Positions 10,164-19,711 of a stretch of DNA of 37,269 nucleotides are shown here, piece by piece. Each line of letters starts with the position of its first letter. The first letter of the stretch is position 1. A program made the position numbers and the translations under genes. The notes under the pieces were generated by a model. It searched no databases. It had not been told where the DNA came from and saw only the letters and a program-made list of their open reading frames with translations. This DNA is from Novosphingobium sp. GTDB taxonomy: Bacteria > Pseudomonadota > Alphaproteobacteria > Sphingomonadales > Sphingomonadaceae. The DNA is taken from positions 1-37,269 of the forward strand of contig JAQWKP010000340.1 of NCBI GenBank assembly GCA_029247785.1, given 5' to 3'.

Positions 10164-11543
10164 GTGAAGCTAGCGACGAGAAACGAGCAGGTGACTGGAA
10201 CGCTGGCCAAACTCGTAGTCCTGCTCGCTCTCCTTTTGTTCAGCTCAAAGATGGTCTCAGCTGCGACAGAAACTTCCACCCGCTTCGAAGGCGTGGCGAG
10301 CTGTGCGGGCTCTACTTGTCACGGGCGCAACGAAGGTGACGGCAAGGTGGTGCGCCAGGATGAACTGAGAATCTGGCAGGAACCCTCAAGCAAGGCTGGT
10401 GCACATAGCCGGGCATTCAGCGTCCTCGCCAGCCAGCGCGGCCAGCGCATTGCTTCCGCACTCGACCTCGGAAAAGCGACCTCCGCAACGGAGTGCCTTG
10501 GTTGCCATTCGACTTTTGTGCCAACTGAACGGCGAGGCGAGCGCTTCCTCCTATCGGACGGTGTCGGCTGCGAATCTTGCCACGGTGCAGGCTCCGGCTG
10601 GCTTTCCGGACACTATGCCGTTCCGGCAACCCACACGTCGAACGTCGCTGCCGGCTTGCAGGAACTCAATCACCCGCAAGTCCGTGCGTCGGTTTGCCTC
10701 GACTGCCATTTCGGAAGCGACAGACAGGGACAATTTGTTACCCATGCCATGATGGCGGCTGGCCATCCGCGTATTTCGTTCGAGTTGGACTTGTTCTCAG
10801 CCATGCAGCAACATTACAACTTCGACACCGACTACAAGCGTCGCAAGTCCACGCCGGACGCCCTACAACTCTGGGCGGTCGGCCAAGCTGAAGCCGTGAA
10901 ACGCTCCACCCGGCTGTTCGGCAATGCCAAGCTGGCTACCGAGGGCATCTTTCCGCAGTATTACTTCTTCGACTGCCACAGCTGCCATCGCCAGATCACC
11001 GATAACCCGACTGCCAACCGCCGGTTCGAGACCAATCCGGGCCGACCGATGCCGTTCGGCTTGGCACCATACAATGACGAGAATATCATTATACTGTCGG
11101 CGGTGTCCAAAGTCCTGGCCCCCGGCCAGGCATCACGCTTCGATGCTGCCAGCCGCAAGTTCCACTCTGCGATAGGTCAGGGGCGCTCACAGGCCGTTGC
11201 GGCGGCACGCCAGCTCAATGCGGCAGCTGATGCGCTCTCCGATGCCCTTGCCGTGCGGGGCTTTGCCGGAGGCACCGCATTTAGTGTCATCGAGGCGATC
11301 AGCAGCAAGGCAATCTCGCCCCGCTTTACCGATTATGCAGGGTCCGTTCAGGCAGTCATGGCTATCGACACGCTACTCAATTCTCTCGTGAAGGATGGAC
11401 GCGTCACGATCGGTGCAGCGGCAGGGATTCGAGCCGACATCAACCGCGCCTATGCTGCTGTTGGCAGCCCAGAACGCTATAGCCCCTCGCAATTCCGGGC
11501 GGCGCTCGGCCGCGCTTCTCGCAGCATCGGAGCGCTTAACTAA
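10164..11543 (+). CDS. Cytochrome c554-like multiheme c-type cytochrome (4 CXXCH + 1 CX4CH)
   Basis: 459 aa, GTG start with GGGAG SD-like motif upstream, signal-like N-terminus; heme motifs CAGSTCH (CX4CH), CLGCH, CESCH, CLDCH, CHSCH. Confidence 0.88.
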   Translation: MKLATRNEQVTGTLAKLVVLLALLLFSSKMVSAATETSTRFEGVASCAGSTCHGRNEGDGKVVRQDELRIWQEPSSKAGAHSRAFSVLASQRGQRIASALDLGKATSATECLGCHSTFVPTERRGERFLLSDGVGCESCHGAGSGWLSGHYAVPATHTSNVAAGLQELNHPQVRASVCLDCHFGSDRQGQFVTHAMMAAGHPRISFELDLFSAMQQHYNFDTDYKRRKSTPDALQLWAVGQAEAVKRSTRLFGNAKLATEGIFPQYYFFDCHSCHRQITDNPTANRRFETNPGRPMPFGLAPYNDENIIILSAVSKVLAPGQASRFDAASRKFHSAIGQGRSQAVAAARQLNAAADALSDALAVRGFAGGTAFSVIEAISSKAISPRFTDYAGSVQAVMAIDTLLNSLVKDGRVTIGAAAGIRADINRAYAAVGSPERYSPSQFRAALGRASRSIGALN

Positions 11544-13525
11544 TGCGCAAGTTGCCAGGATATATTTCAAGTGCGGCGCTTTCTCTGTTGGTAGCCTGCA
11601 GCGGCGGGTCAACGCCATCTGGTGGCGGATCATTCGGGACCGGAACGCCTTCACCAACCCCTACGCCCGCAGCAGCGGGCAGCTACTCGATACCTGCGAC
11701 CGAGGCCCTCACCGTCGTCGATGTGCGACGGATCATCGCTCAGGCCGTCGGTGAAGCACAGGCTCAGAACCTTCCGTCGATCATTGCCGTGGTCGACCGT
11801 GTCGGAAATGTGCTGGCCGTCTTCAGCATGAACGGCGCTCGCCCGGACATGGTGACCAGCCGGCTCACTGCCACTGGCGTTATCAACAATCCCAATGTCG
11901 ACGCCCAAGGTCTGAATGTTCCGGCAACACTGGGGGCCATCGCCAAAGCTGTCACCGGGGCGTATCTATCAAGCGGCGGCAATGCCTTTTCCACCAGGAC
12001 TGCTAGTCAGATCGTCCAAGCTAATTTTCCGCCTGCCCCCAATACAGTCGGTCTCGAGAGCGGTCCGCTTTCCGGTGTGCAGTTCAGCCAACTGCCTTGT
12101 TCCGATCTCAACACTCGTTTCAAGGCGGGGGCCGCCACCGATGCGTTGATCGGCCCCAAACGGTCGCCGCTTGGGCTTGCGGCAGACCCTGGTGGTCTGC
12201 CGCTCTACAAGAATGGTGTGATCGTTGGCGGAATCGGCGTGATGGGTGACGGTGATTACGGTCTAGACCCCAATACACTCGATATCGATAGCGATGCTGA
12301 AGAACACATCGCTCTTGCCGGCATTCAGGGATTTGCGCCGCCTGAAACGATCACGGCGGACAAGATCACAGTCGACGGCACCAGCCTGCGGTTCAGCGAT
12401 GCCAAAGCTGCAAGCCTTTCCCCGCTCCAGACCAGTTTCGCCGTGGTGAACGGCTCGGCAGGACAGTTGATCGCCGTCAATGGATATACCAACGGCACCA
12501 TGATCGCGGGCACTGCTTATGGGACCGAAGCCAGCGGCTTCAGGAAGGCGGCCGGCGGGGACTTCGCCTTCTCCGATGCCTTCGTGTTGAGCAACGGCGC
12601 TGGCGGCAATCGTTTTCCGATCAAGGCCGGGACTGACGGAGTCGATGTCAGCCAGCCACTCACCGCTGCAGAAGTCCGCGCAATCCTTGAAGAAGCCTTC
12701 AAGCTCATGCGTCGCTCACGGGCCCAGATTCGTCGTCCACTTGACAGCCGGGCAGAGGTGACCGTCAGTCTCGTCGACACCTATGGCGCGGTGCTCGGTG
12801 TCGTCCGCTCACCCGACGCCCCAATCTTCGGAACCGACGTCTCGCTGCAGAAAGCGCGCACCGTCGGCTTTTTCTCGAACCCGATCGCAGCCCAGCAGCT
12901 TCTCAATAACCCGGACGCGGAAATTCCCGCATTCGTCCAGCGTACTCGAACATTCTTTGGCGATCCCACTGCCCTGAGCGGCAAGGTCGCGTTCGGCGCC
13001 AGGGCGATCGGCAATATCGCGCGACCGCACTTCCCCGATGGTGAAGCGGCTCAACCTGAGGGACCATTCTCACGACCTATTGAGGATTTCAATCCATTCG
13101 CCACCGGCCTGCAAGTCGCACTCGTCGCCTCTAATCTGGTGCAACACGCAAATTTTGTTAGCGGTCAACCAGGAGCCAGCGACACCGCCCAGCAGTGCAC
13201 GAATGTCCCGCCTGCGCCTTCGGGCCAGAGCCGGCTCGCAAACGGCATGCAGATATTCTCCGGAGGCGTTCCAATATACCGCAACGGAGTGATCGTCGGC
13301 GCGATCGGCGTCTCCGGCGACGGCATCGACCAAGACGACATGATCAGCTTCCTTGGCGTCGATCTTGGCGGCAAGAGAGTCGGTTCGATCGGCAACGCGC
13401 CCTCGGCGATCCGGTCGGACAAAGTCGTGATCAATGTCGGTGCCGGAGTGCGTCTACGCTACGTTAACTGCCCGTTCGCGCCATTCCTCGATTCGGCTGA
13501 ACAGAACGTCTGCGCGGGTCTGTGA
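11543..13525 (+). CDS. Lipoprotein with two GlcG/HbpS (DUF336-like) heme-binding-type domains
   Basis: 660 aa; lipobox LLVAC at the N-terminus; two copies of the family pattern (VVDRVGNVLAVFSMNGA ... GGLPLYKNGVIVGGIGVMGDGD and LVDTYGAVLGVVRSPDA ... GGVPIYRNGVIVGAIGVSGDG). TAATG overlap with the preceding gene. Confidence 0.82.
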   Translation: MRKLPGYISSAALSLLVACSGGSTPSGGGSFGTGTPSPTPTPAAAGSYSIPATEALTVVDVRRIIAQAVGEAQAQNLPSIIAVVDRVGNVLAVFSMNGARPDMVTSRLTATGVINNPNVDAQGLNVPATLGAIAKAVTGAYLSSGGNAFSTRTASQIVQANFPPAPNTVGLESGPLSGVQFSQLPCSDLNTRFKAGAATDALIGPKRSPLGLAADPGGLPLYKNGVIVGGIGVMGDGDYGLDPNTLDIDSDAEEHIALAGIQGFAPPETITADKITVDGTSLRFSDAKAASLSPLQTSFAVVNGSAGQLIAVNGYTNGTMIAGTAYGTEASGFRKAAGGDFAFSDAFVLSNGAGGNRFPIKAGTDGVDVSQPLTAAEVRAILEEAFKLMRRSRAQIRRPLDSRAEVTVSLVDTYGAVLGVVRSPDAPIFGTDVSLQKARTVGFFSNPIAAQQLLNNPDAEIPAFVQRTRTFFGDPTALSGKVAFGARAIGNIARPHFPDGEAAQPEGPFSRPIEDFNPFATGLQVALVASNLVQHANFVSGQPGASDTAQQCTNVPPAPSGQSRLANGMQIFSGGVPIYRNGVIVGAIGVSGDGIDQDDMISFLGVDLGGKRVGSIGNAPSAIRSDKVVINVGAGVRLRYVNCPFAPFLDSAEQNVCAGL

Positions 13526-13526
13526 A

Positions 13527-15548
13527 ATGCCGATAGCGTCACTGCTCGTTCCAATGTTACTGGCCCAGCCTATAGCCGGAGCGGCCGCAGGGGATCTTAC
13601 TACGTCGGAGAAGCTTGCACGAGAGACGAGCGAGAGCGCTCCGGATGACGACGCTGACTGGGTGGGGTGCATCGTCGAGACAGACCAGAACATCATTTGT
13701 CCGCCAGGCGTTGAAGAAGCTCCCGACACGGTCGACCCCGGATTACTTGAGGGACGCCGCCGGCCTGGCCTTGAAGCCGCCCTTCCCGAACGCGTTACCC
13801 AAGACAATCCCGGCGCCGTCCGCGCCCCACCGCCTGAGGCCTTTCCCGTGGATCAGGTACCCATTCCAGACCGCTGGCGGCTGATTCAATCGCTAGGCCT
13901 GGTTAAGGAGCGCTGGTTCGATCCTTACAACCAGAACACATACAAAGGCGACCGACCGATTTGCATCCCTACCGAGGATGAGCAAGAAAGGCGGATGGCT
14001 CTGCGCGAGGCCGCGCGAGCCGAAGGCAAAAAGCCGCCCTATGGAAGCGCGCCATGCCTTACACCAAAATTCCTGGGCTTGACTGGGGATGACTGGTTCT
14101 TCGCTGCCAACCTTGTTTCAGACACGGTTTTCGAACCCCGCACATTCCCCATACCTGTCGGGCTGCAAACCACCACCCGGCCGGACACGCTCGACCTCTT
14201 CGGCAAGGATGCGAGCATGGTATTCTCGCAAACCTTCATCGCCGGCCTCGCTCTGATCAAGGGTCAGACTGCCTTCAAGCCTCCCGATGTAGAGTATCGG
14301 GTGACGCTGGCGTACAACGTAAATTATGTAAATGTACCTGAACGGCGCGTGCTGTTCGTCGAACCATCCAAGCCCTCGCAGCGCACCGACCATTTTCTGG
14401 GAGTCCAGGAAGCCTTCATCGATTATCACATCCGCAACACCTCTGACCGTTACGACTTCGATTCGATTCGTGTTGGCATCCAGCCGTTCCAGGCCGATTT
14501 CCGCGGCTTTCTGTTCAATGACAACCAGTTGGGCATCCGCCTGTTTGGCACCCGGGATAACAATCGATTCCAATTCAACGTCGGGGCATTCTGGCGACTG
14601 GAGAAGGACACCAACAGCGGCCTCAATGCGATTCTGCAAAAACCTCGCAAGGACTGGGTGCTCTATGCAAATCTGTATCGGCAAGATTTCCTGATCCCGA
14701 GCCTAACCAGCCAGATAACCGTGGTCTACAACCGCAACCGCGAAGGCAACCAGATCGAGATCGACGATAATGGCTTTACGGTCCGGCCGGCCCTGATTGG
14801 CGATCTTCGAGGACGTGAGTATGATGTCGTTTATCTCGGCTACAACGCCGACGGGCATATCGGGCGCATCAACTTGACCGCATCGGCCTATGCGGCGCTG
14901 GGCAAAGACCGGAACAGCATCTTCACCAGCGAGCCTGCCAATATCCGTGCATTTTTCGGCGCCGCCGAACTGAGTTATGACCGCGCATGGATGCGATTCA
15001 GGCTATCGGCACTCTATGCGTCAGGTGATGGCGATCCTTACGACAACAAGGAAACTGGCTTCGACGCGATTTTCGAGAATCCGGTCTTCGCCGGCGCCGA
15101 CACCAGCTACTGGATCCGCCAGACGATTCCGTTCGCTGGCGGCGGCCGGGCCGTTTCTGTCAACGGTCGCAACGGTATTCTTAATTCCCTTCGCTCGTCC
15201 AAAGAGCAGGGCCAATCCAACTTTAACAATCCGGGAACGATGCTTCTGGGCGTTGGCGGCGATTTTGACCTGACCCCGGAATTTCGCCTGTCGGTCAACG
15301 CCAACCACCTCTGGTTCGAAAACACATCCTCGCTGCAAGCGCTGCGCAATGAAGGCAGCATTCCCAAGGATATCGGCTATGATCTATCTCTTTCGGCAAT
15401 CTGGCGCCCGAAAGCGACGCAGAACATCGTCGCTCGCTTGTCCGCAGCCGCCCTACTCCCCGGCAAGGGCTTCCGCGACTTGTTTGACAACCAGAACGGG
15501 AACCGGAACTACTATTCGATTCTCGCCAACGTGATATTCACATACTGA
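13527..15548 (+). CDS. Outer-membrane beta-barrel/porin-like protein
   Basis: The ORF opens at 13434, but ATG at 13527 gives MPIASLLVPMLLAQPIAGAAAGD (signal-like) directly after the upstream stop; many amphipathic strand-like segments and a terminal aromatic strand (NRNYYSILANVIFTY). Confidence 0.75.
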   Translation: MPIASLLVPMLLAQPIAGAAAGDLTTSEKLARETSESAPDDDADWVGCIVETDQNIICPPGVEEAPDTVDPGLLEGRRRPGLEAALPERVTQDNPGAVRAPPPEAFPVDQVPIPDRWRLIQSLGLVKERWFDPYNQNTYKGDRPICIPTEDEQERRMALREAARAEGKKPPYGSAPCLTPKFLGLTGDDWFFAANLVSDTVFEPRTFPIPVGLQTTTRPDTLDLFGKDASMVFSQTFIAGLALIKGQTAFKPPDVEYRVTLAYNVNYVNVPERRVLFVEPSKPSQRTDHFLGVQEAFIDYHIRNTSDRYDFDSIRVGIQPFQADFRGFLFNDNQLGIRLFGTRDNNRFQFNVGAFWRLEKDTNSGLNAILQKPRKDWVLYANLYRQDFLIPSLTSQITVVYNRNREGNQIEIDDNGFTVRPALIGDLRGREYDVVYLGYNADGHIGRINLTASAYAALGKDRNSIFTSEPANIRAFFGAAELSYDRAWMRFRLSALYASGDGDPYDNKETGFDAIFENPVFAGADTSYWIRQTIPFAGGGRAVSVNGRNGILNSLRSSKEQGQSNFNNPGTMLLGVGGDFDLTPEFRLSVNANHLWFENTSSLQALRNEGSIPKDIGYDLSLSAIWRPKATQNIVARLSAAALLPGKGFRDLFDNQNGNRNYYSILANVIFTY

Positions 15549-18500
15549 TGCGGCTGCTGCGCTTCCTCCTTGTCTTGATTGCGATCCTTATGGTCGCGGT
15601 GCCGTCGGCCCAAATCCTGGCGAGCGACGATGAAATGACGGTTGAGCGCGACTATTCGCTGGTAACCGCGCCGCCCGCTCCGGCCAGGCAGTCCGTTGCA
15701 GATGTCCGGATGAAATCGGAAGGCTGCCTGAGCTGCCACGTCGAGACCGATTCGGCCAGCATGCACGCCACGCCTGCGGTCCGGCTTGGCTGCACCGATT
15801 GCCACGGCGGCAACGCCACCATCAAAGGCAATCCCGAACTAGGCTTTTCCCATCCCGACTATGTCGCGGCGCGCGATGCTGGCCATGTCCTACCGAAATA
15901 TCCGGAAAGCTGGCACTTCCCGACTTCAGCCAACCCCAAGCGCGGCTACACCCTGCTCAACAAGGAAGCGCCCGAATTCGTCCGTTTCGTCAATCCCGGC
16001 GACTATCGTATCGCCCGCGAATCCTGCGGTGCCTGCCACCTCCCCGTTATCGAGGCTGCTGAACGCTCGCTAATGGCATCAGGCGCGATGCTTTGGGGCG
16101 GGGCCGCCTATAATAACGGCATTATCCCTTTCAAGAACTACGTCCTAGGGGAAGCCTACACACGCGAGGGTGAGCCAGCCAAGATAATTTCCCCTGGCTC
16201 ACCTGCCGGCACCCTGACAGCTGAGCAGCAGGCGCGCGGAGCCCTGGCAGCACTGTATCCGCTGCCCCGCTGGAATGTCATCCCGCCGGGAGACGTGTTT
16301 CGCGTCTTTGAACGCGGGGGTCGCAATATAAACTCGCAGTTCCCGGAAATCGGGCTGCCGAACCCGTCAGGCCAGATTCAGCGGCTCGAGGAGCCAGGGC
16401 GGCCCGACCTCAAGCAGTCGAACCGAGGTCCCGGCACAGGCCTGAGAGTCGCTATCCCGGCGCTCAACATCCACAAGACTCGGCTCAACGACCCTTTCAC
16501 CTGGTTCATGGGCACCAATGACCAGCCCGGCGACTACCGCAGCTCAGGCTGCACCTCATGCCATGTCATCTACGCGAATGACCGAGAGCCGCGGCACAGC
16601 CTGATCTATGCATCGCTAGGGCGGGATGGGCAGACGATCACAAAGGACCCCACTATCGCGGCCAAGCTGGAACCTGCTCAAAGCAACGATCACGGTGATG
16701 GCCAGAATGCGATGCCCCACGATAGCGACGACCGCGGCAAGACCCCGGGGCACGGCGACGGGCACAACTCGGACGGCAAGGCCAAAGAAAAAGGCCATCC
16801 CCTCCAGCATATCTTCACTCGCGCCATTCCAACGGCCCAGTGCATGAATTGCCACATGCATCAGCCTAACGTCTTCGTGAATCCCTATCTTGGCTACACT
16901 ATGTGGGACTATGAATCCGACGCGCCGAAAATGTGGCCCGGCCCTGAAAATGAAACGCCCCGGCCCGAAGGGATCAGCGACGAAGAATACCAAAGAGTAT
17001 ATAAGCAGCAGCGCTTTCCCACTGCCGAGGAAGTGCGTGCCATAAATGAGCGCAATCCCGAAGCCGCCGCAGCGAAGGGCCTATGGGGCGATATCGATTT
17101 CCTGCGCAACGTCTATGACCTCAACCCCGAGCTCAAGGACACGCAGTTCGCGGACTATCACGGCCATGGCTGGAATTTTCGTGCCGTTCTGAAGCGCGAC
17201 CGCGATGGCAACCTGCTCGATGCCGATGGCAATATCGTCGACCCCGACGATCCGGAGAAATGGCGCCGCAAGGATGAGGGCAAATTCGTCGAAGTGGGCA
17301 AAAATCCGGGCAAGACCGTCCACATGATGGATATCCATGCTGAAAAAGGGCTGCAATGCGCGGACTGCCATTTCGCGCAGGACAGCCATGGCAACGGACT
17401 TATCTACGGCGAAGTAGCCAATGCCGTCGAAATCGGCTGTAAGGATTGTCACGGCACTGCCGACGCATATCCGACCCTGCTAACATCGGGACCGGCGGCG
17501 CCCCCGACTGGCAATGACCTGACCCTGCTGCGCAATCCCGATGGCGAGCGCCGCTTCGAATGGCGCGAGGAACCATCCGGACGCAGGACGCTGATCCAGC
17601 GCTCGATCATCGATCCAGGCCTGCAGTGGGAAGTCAGCCTTGTCAGGAATTCGGTTGACGCTGCTTCGCCCGATTTCAACTCCAAATCAGCGCGCGCAAA
17701 GCTGATAAGCACGGCCGGAGCAGATGACGGCAATTATGCTTTCGGCCCCGGCATCACGGTGGAAAATCGCGCCCACAAGGATGACGAGATGGCCTGTTTC
17801 ACTTGCCATCTGTCATGGACAACGAGCTGCGGTGGCTGCCACTTGCCGATCGAGGCGAACTGGCAAACCTCGATGCACCACTATGAGGGCGAGACGACAC
17901 GCAATTTCGCAACCTACAACCCACAGGTTGCGCGCGACCAAATGTTCCAGCTGGGCAAGCACATGACGACCAAGGGCAGTCAAGTTGCGCCGATTCGTTC
18001 GACCTCGGCGCTCGTGCTGTCCTCGACCAACATCAACCGCGAACGGATCTATGTGCAGCAGCCGCCAATCTCGTCCTCGGGCTTTTCCAGCCAGGCATTC
18101 GCACCTCACTTCCCGCACACAGTTCGTAAGACGGAGACCAAGGCTTGCACCGATTGCCATCTCAGCGCCGATGAAGACAACAATGCGATTATGGCGCAGT
18201 TGCTGCTGCTCGGCACCAATTTTGTCAATTTTGTCGGCATCAACGCCTGGGTCGGGCTCGATGGTGGCTTTGAGGCCATACGGGTGACCGAATGGGACGA
18301 ACCGCAAGCAGTGCTTGGCTCTTACCTGCACCGCTATGCCTATCCCGACTACTATCGCCTGCATGTCGAGAAGAACGGGCGCGAGCTGAAGAATTGGGTG
18401 CGGGGCAAGTATTTTGATGGCAGCGCTTCCGGCGAAACCAAGGCGATCGAGCAATTCCGCAATGTCGTGCAGGGCACGCGTGGCGCCGTGGGCTGTCTGC

Positions 18501-19711
18501 AGATGCGCGGCGAATATATGTTCGTTGCCGAAGGCAAGGGCGGTTTGCACGTCTATGATATTGCCTCGGTCGGCAACAAGGGCATTTCCGACCCGGTCTT
18601 CAGCGCGCCTTTCTCCCCGCTCGGCCATGACACTCGGGTCAAGACCAGCAATGCCACCTGTATGGCGCTTGCAACTAACCAGCCTGTCGCACCCGACCGT
18701 AGTCGCGCCATGGATGCCACCGAGATGATGGACAGCGACGGCAATCCGATCATCCAGGAAGACGGCACTCCGCTGACTTTGCTTGAGGCCAACCAGGAGC
18801 AGAAATTTCTGCCGATTTATGATTACGCTGTCATCACTGACAGTGAAGAGGGCCTGATCCTTGTCGACATCAACACCATGGCGGACGGCGAATTCCGCAA
18901 CAACAAGCTCAAGCGTGCGGCGACCTGGAATCCAGACAAAGTACTCGCGGGCGCGCGCCACATCACCCTGGCCGGCGAAATCGCTTACGTCACTGCAAAT
19001 GCCGGACTCGTCGTTGTCGACCTCACCGACCCGCTCAATCCCGTGCTCGCCTCGGTCCAACCGCTAAGAGATGCCCGCGCAAGCGCAGTGCAGTTCCGCT
19101 ACCTTTGGGTGACAGACGCTGAGGGATTAAAGCTGTTCGACGTTACTGATCTGCGCAGACCGGTCGCCGTTCCATCGGGCACGGTCTCGCTAGCCGACGC
19201 GCGCCGAATCTATCTCGCGCGCACCTACGCATATGTCGCTGCGAAGCAGGACGGGTTGGTGATCGTCGACGTAACTCAACCTGGATCGCCGAATATATAC
19301 GAGAAGGTTACTCTGGGCGGACGGCTCAACGACGCCGAGGACGTGATCGTCGGTTCGACAAACGCTACCCTCTTCGCATATGTCGCCGACGGCAGAAACG
19401 GACTCAAGGTCCTGCAGCTGACCTCGCCATCGACCCAGCCTAATTTCTACGGCTTCTCACCCGCGCCGAAACCGCAGCTAATCGCCTGGGCAAAAACGCC
19501 TTCGCCGGCGCGAGCGCTGTCCAAGGGGCTTGATCGTGACCGGGCGGTCGATGAAACAGGCGGCCAAATGGCTATCTTTGGTCGCCTCGGATCGCGGCCC
19601 TTCACCCGACCGGAAATGGAAAAGCTGTTCCTCAACCGGCAGCGCGTGCCCTTCAAGGTCACCGACACAGTCGACATGTCGACATGGGTCCCGCTGCCCG
19701 CGCCGCAGTGA
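15548..19711 (+). CDS. Large decaheme c-type cytochrome with C-terminal LVIVD-repeat (beta-propeller-like) region
   Basis: 1387 aa; N-terminal signal-like MRLLRFLLVLIAILMVAVPSAQILA; ten CXXCH (CLSCH, CTDCH, CGACH, CTSCH, CMNCH, CADCH, CKDCH, CFTCH, CGGCH, CTDCH); C-terminal repeats such as GLVVVDLTDPLNP, GLKLFDVTDLRRP, GLVIVDVTQPGSP. Start overlaps the upstream stop (TGATG). Confidence 0.92.
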   Translation: MRLLRFLLVLIAILMVAVPSAQILASDDEMTVERDYSLVTAPPAPARQSVADVRMKSEGCLSCHVETDSASMHATPAVRLGCTDCHGGNATIKGNPELGFSHPDYVAARDAGHVLPKYPESWHFPTSANPKRGYTLLNKEAPEFVRFVNPGDYRIARESCGACHLPVIEAAERSLMASGAMLWGGAAYNNGIIPFKNYVLGEAYTREGEPAKIISPGSPAGTLTAEQQARGALAALYPLPRWNVIPPGDVFRVFERGGRNINSQFPEIGLPNPSGQIQRLEEPGRPDLKQSNRGPGTGLRVAIPALNIHKTRLNDPFTWFMGTNDQPGDYRSSGCTSCHVIYANDREPRHSLIYASLGRDGQTITKDPTIAAKLEPAQSNDHGDGQNAMPHDSDDRGKTPGHGDGHNSDGKAKEKGHPLQHIFTRAIPTAQCMNCHMHQPNVFVNPYLGYTMWDYESDAPKMWPGPENETPRPEGISDEEYQRVYKQQRFPTAEEVRAINERNPEAAAAKGLWGDIDFLRNVYDLNPELKDTQFADYHGHGWNFRAVLKRDRDGNLLDADGNIVDPDDPEKWRRKDEGKFVEVGKNPGKTVHMMDIHAEKGLQCADCHFAQDSHGNGLIYGEVANAVEIGCKDCHGTADAYPTLLTSGPAAPPTGNDLTLLRNPDGERRFEWREEPSGRRTLIQRSIIDPGLQWEVSLVRNSVDAASPDFNSKSARAKLISTAGADDGNYAFGPGITVENRAHKDDEMACFTCHLSWTTSCGGCHLPIEANWQTSMHHYEGETTRNFATYNPQVARDQMFQLGKHMTTKGSQVAPIRSTSALVLSSTNINRERIYVQQPPISSSGFSSQAFAPHFPHTVRKTETKACTDCHLSADEDNNAIMAQLLLLGTNFVNFVGINAWVGLDGGFEAIRVTEWDEPQAVLGSYLHRYAYPDYYRLHVEKNGRELKNWVRGKYFDGSASGETKAIEQFRNVVQGTRGAVGCLQMRGEYMFVAEGKGGLHVYDIASVGNKGISDPVFSAPFSPLGHDTRVKTSNATCMALATNQPVAPDRSRAMDATEMMDSDGNPIIQEDGTPLTLLEANQEQKFLPIYDYAVITDSEEGLILVDINTMADGEFRNNKLKRAATWNPDKVLAGARHITLAGEIAYVTANAGLVVVDLTDPLNPVLASVQPLRDARASAVQFRYLWVTDAEGLKLFDVTDLRRPVAVPSGTVSLADARRIYLARTYAYVAAKQDGLVIVDVTQPGSPNIYEKVTLGGRLNDAEDVIVGSTNATLFAYVADGRNGLKVLQLTSPSTQPNFYGFSPAPKPQLIAWAKTPSPARALSKGLDRDRAVDETGGQMAIFGRLGSRPFTRPEMEKLFLNRQRVPFKVTDTVDMSTWVPLPAPQ

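Noticed and set aside
13434-13526. Upstream start of the barrel ORF
   Set aside because: Overlaps the coding end of the HbpS-like gene; ATG at 13527 gives a signal peptide right after the stop.
17813-19060. 415-aa minus-strand ORF inside the LVIVD-decaheme gene
   Set aside because: Antisense to a well-supported coding region; composition looks like the mirrored frame of a high-GC gene, with no recognisable domain.
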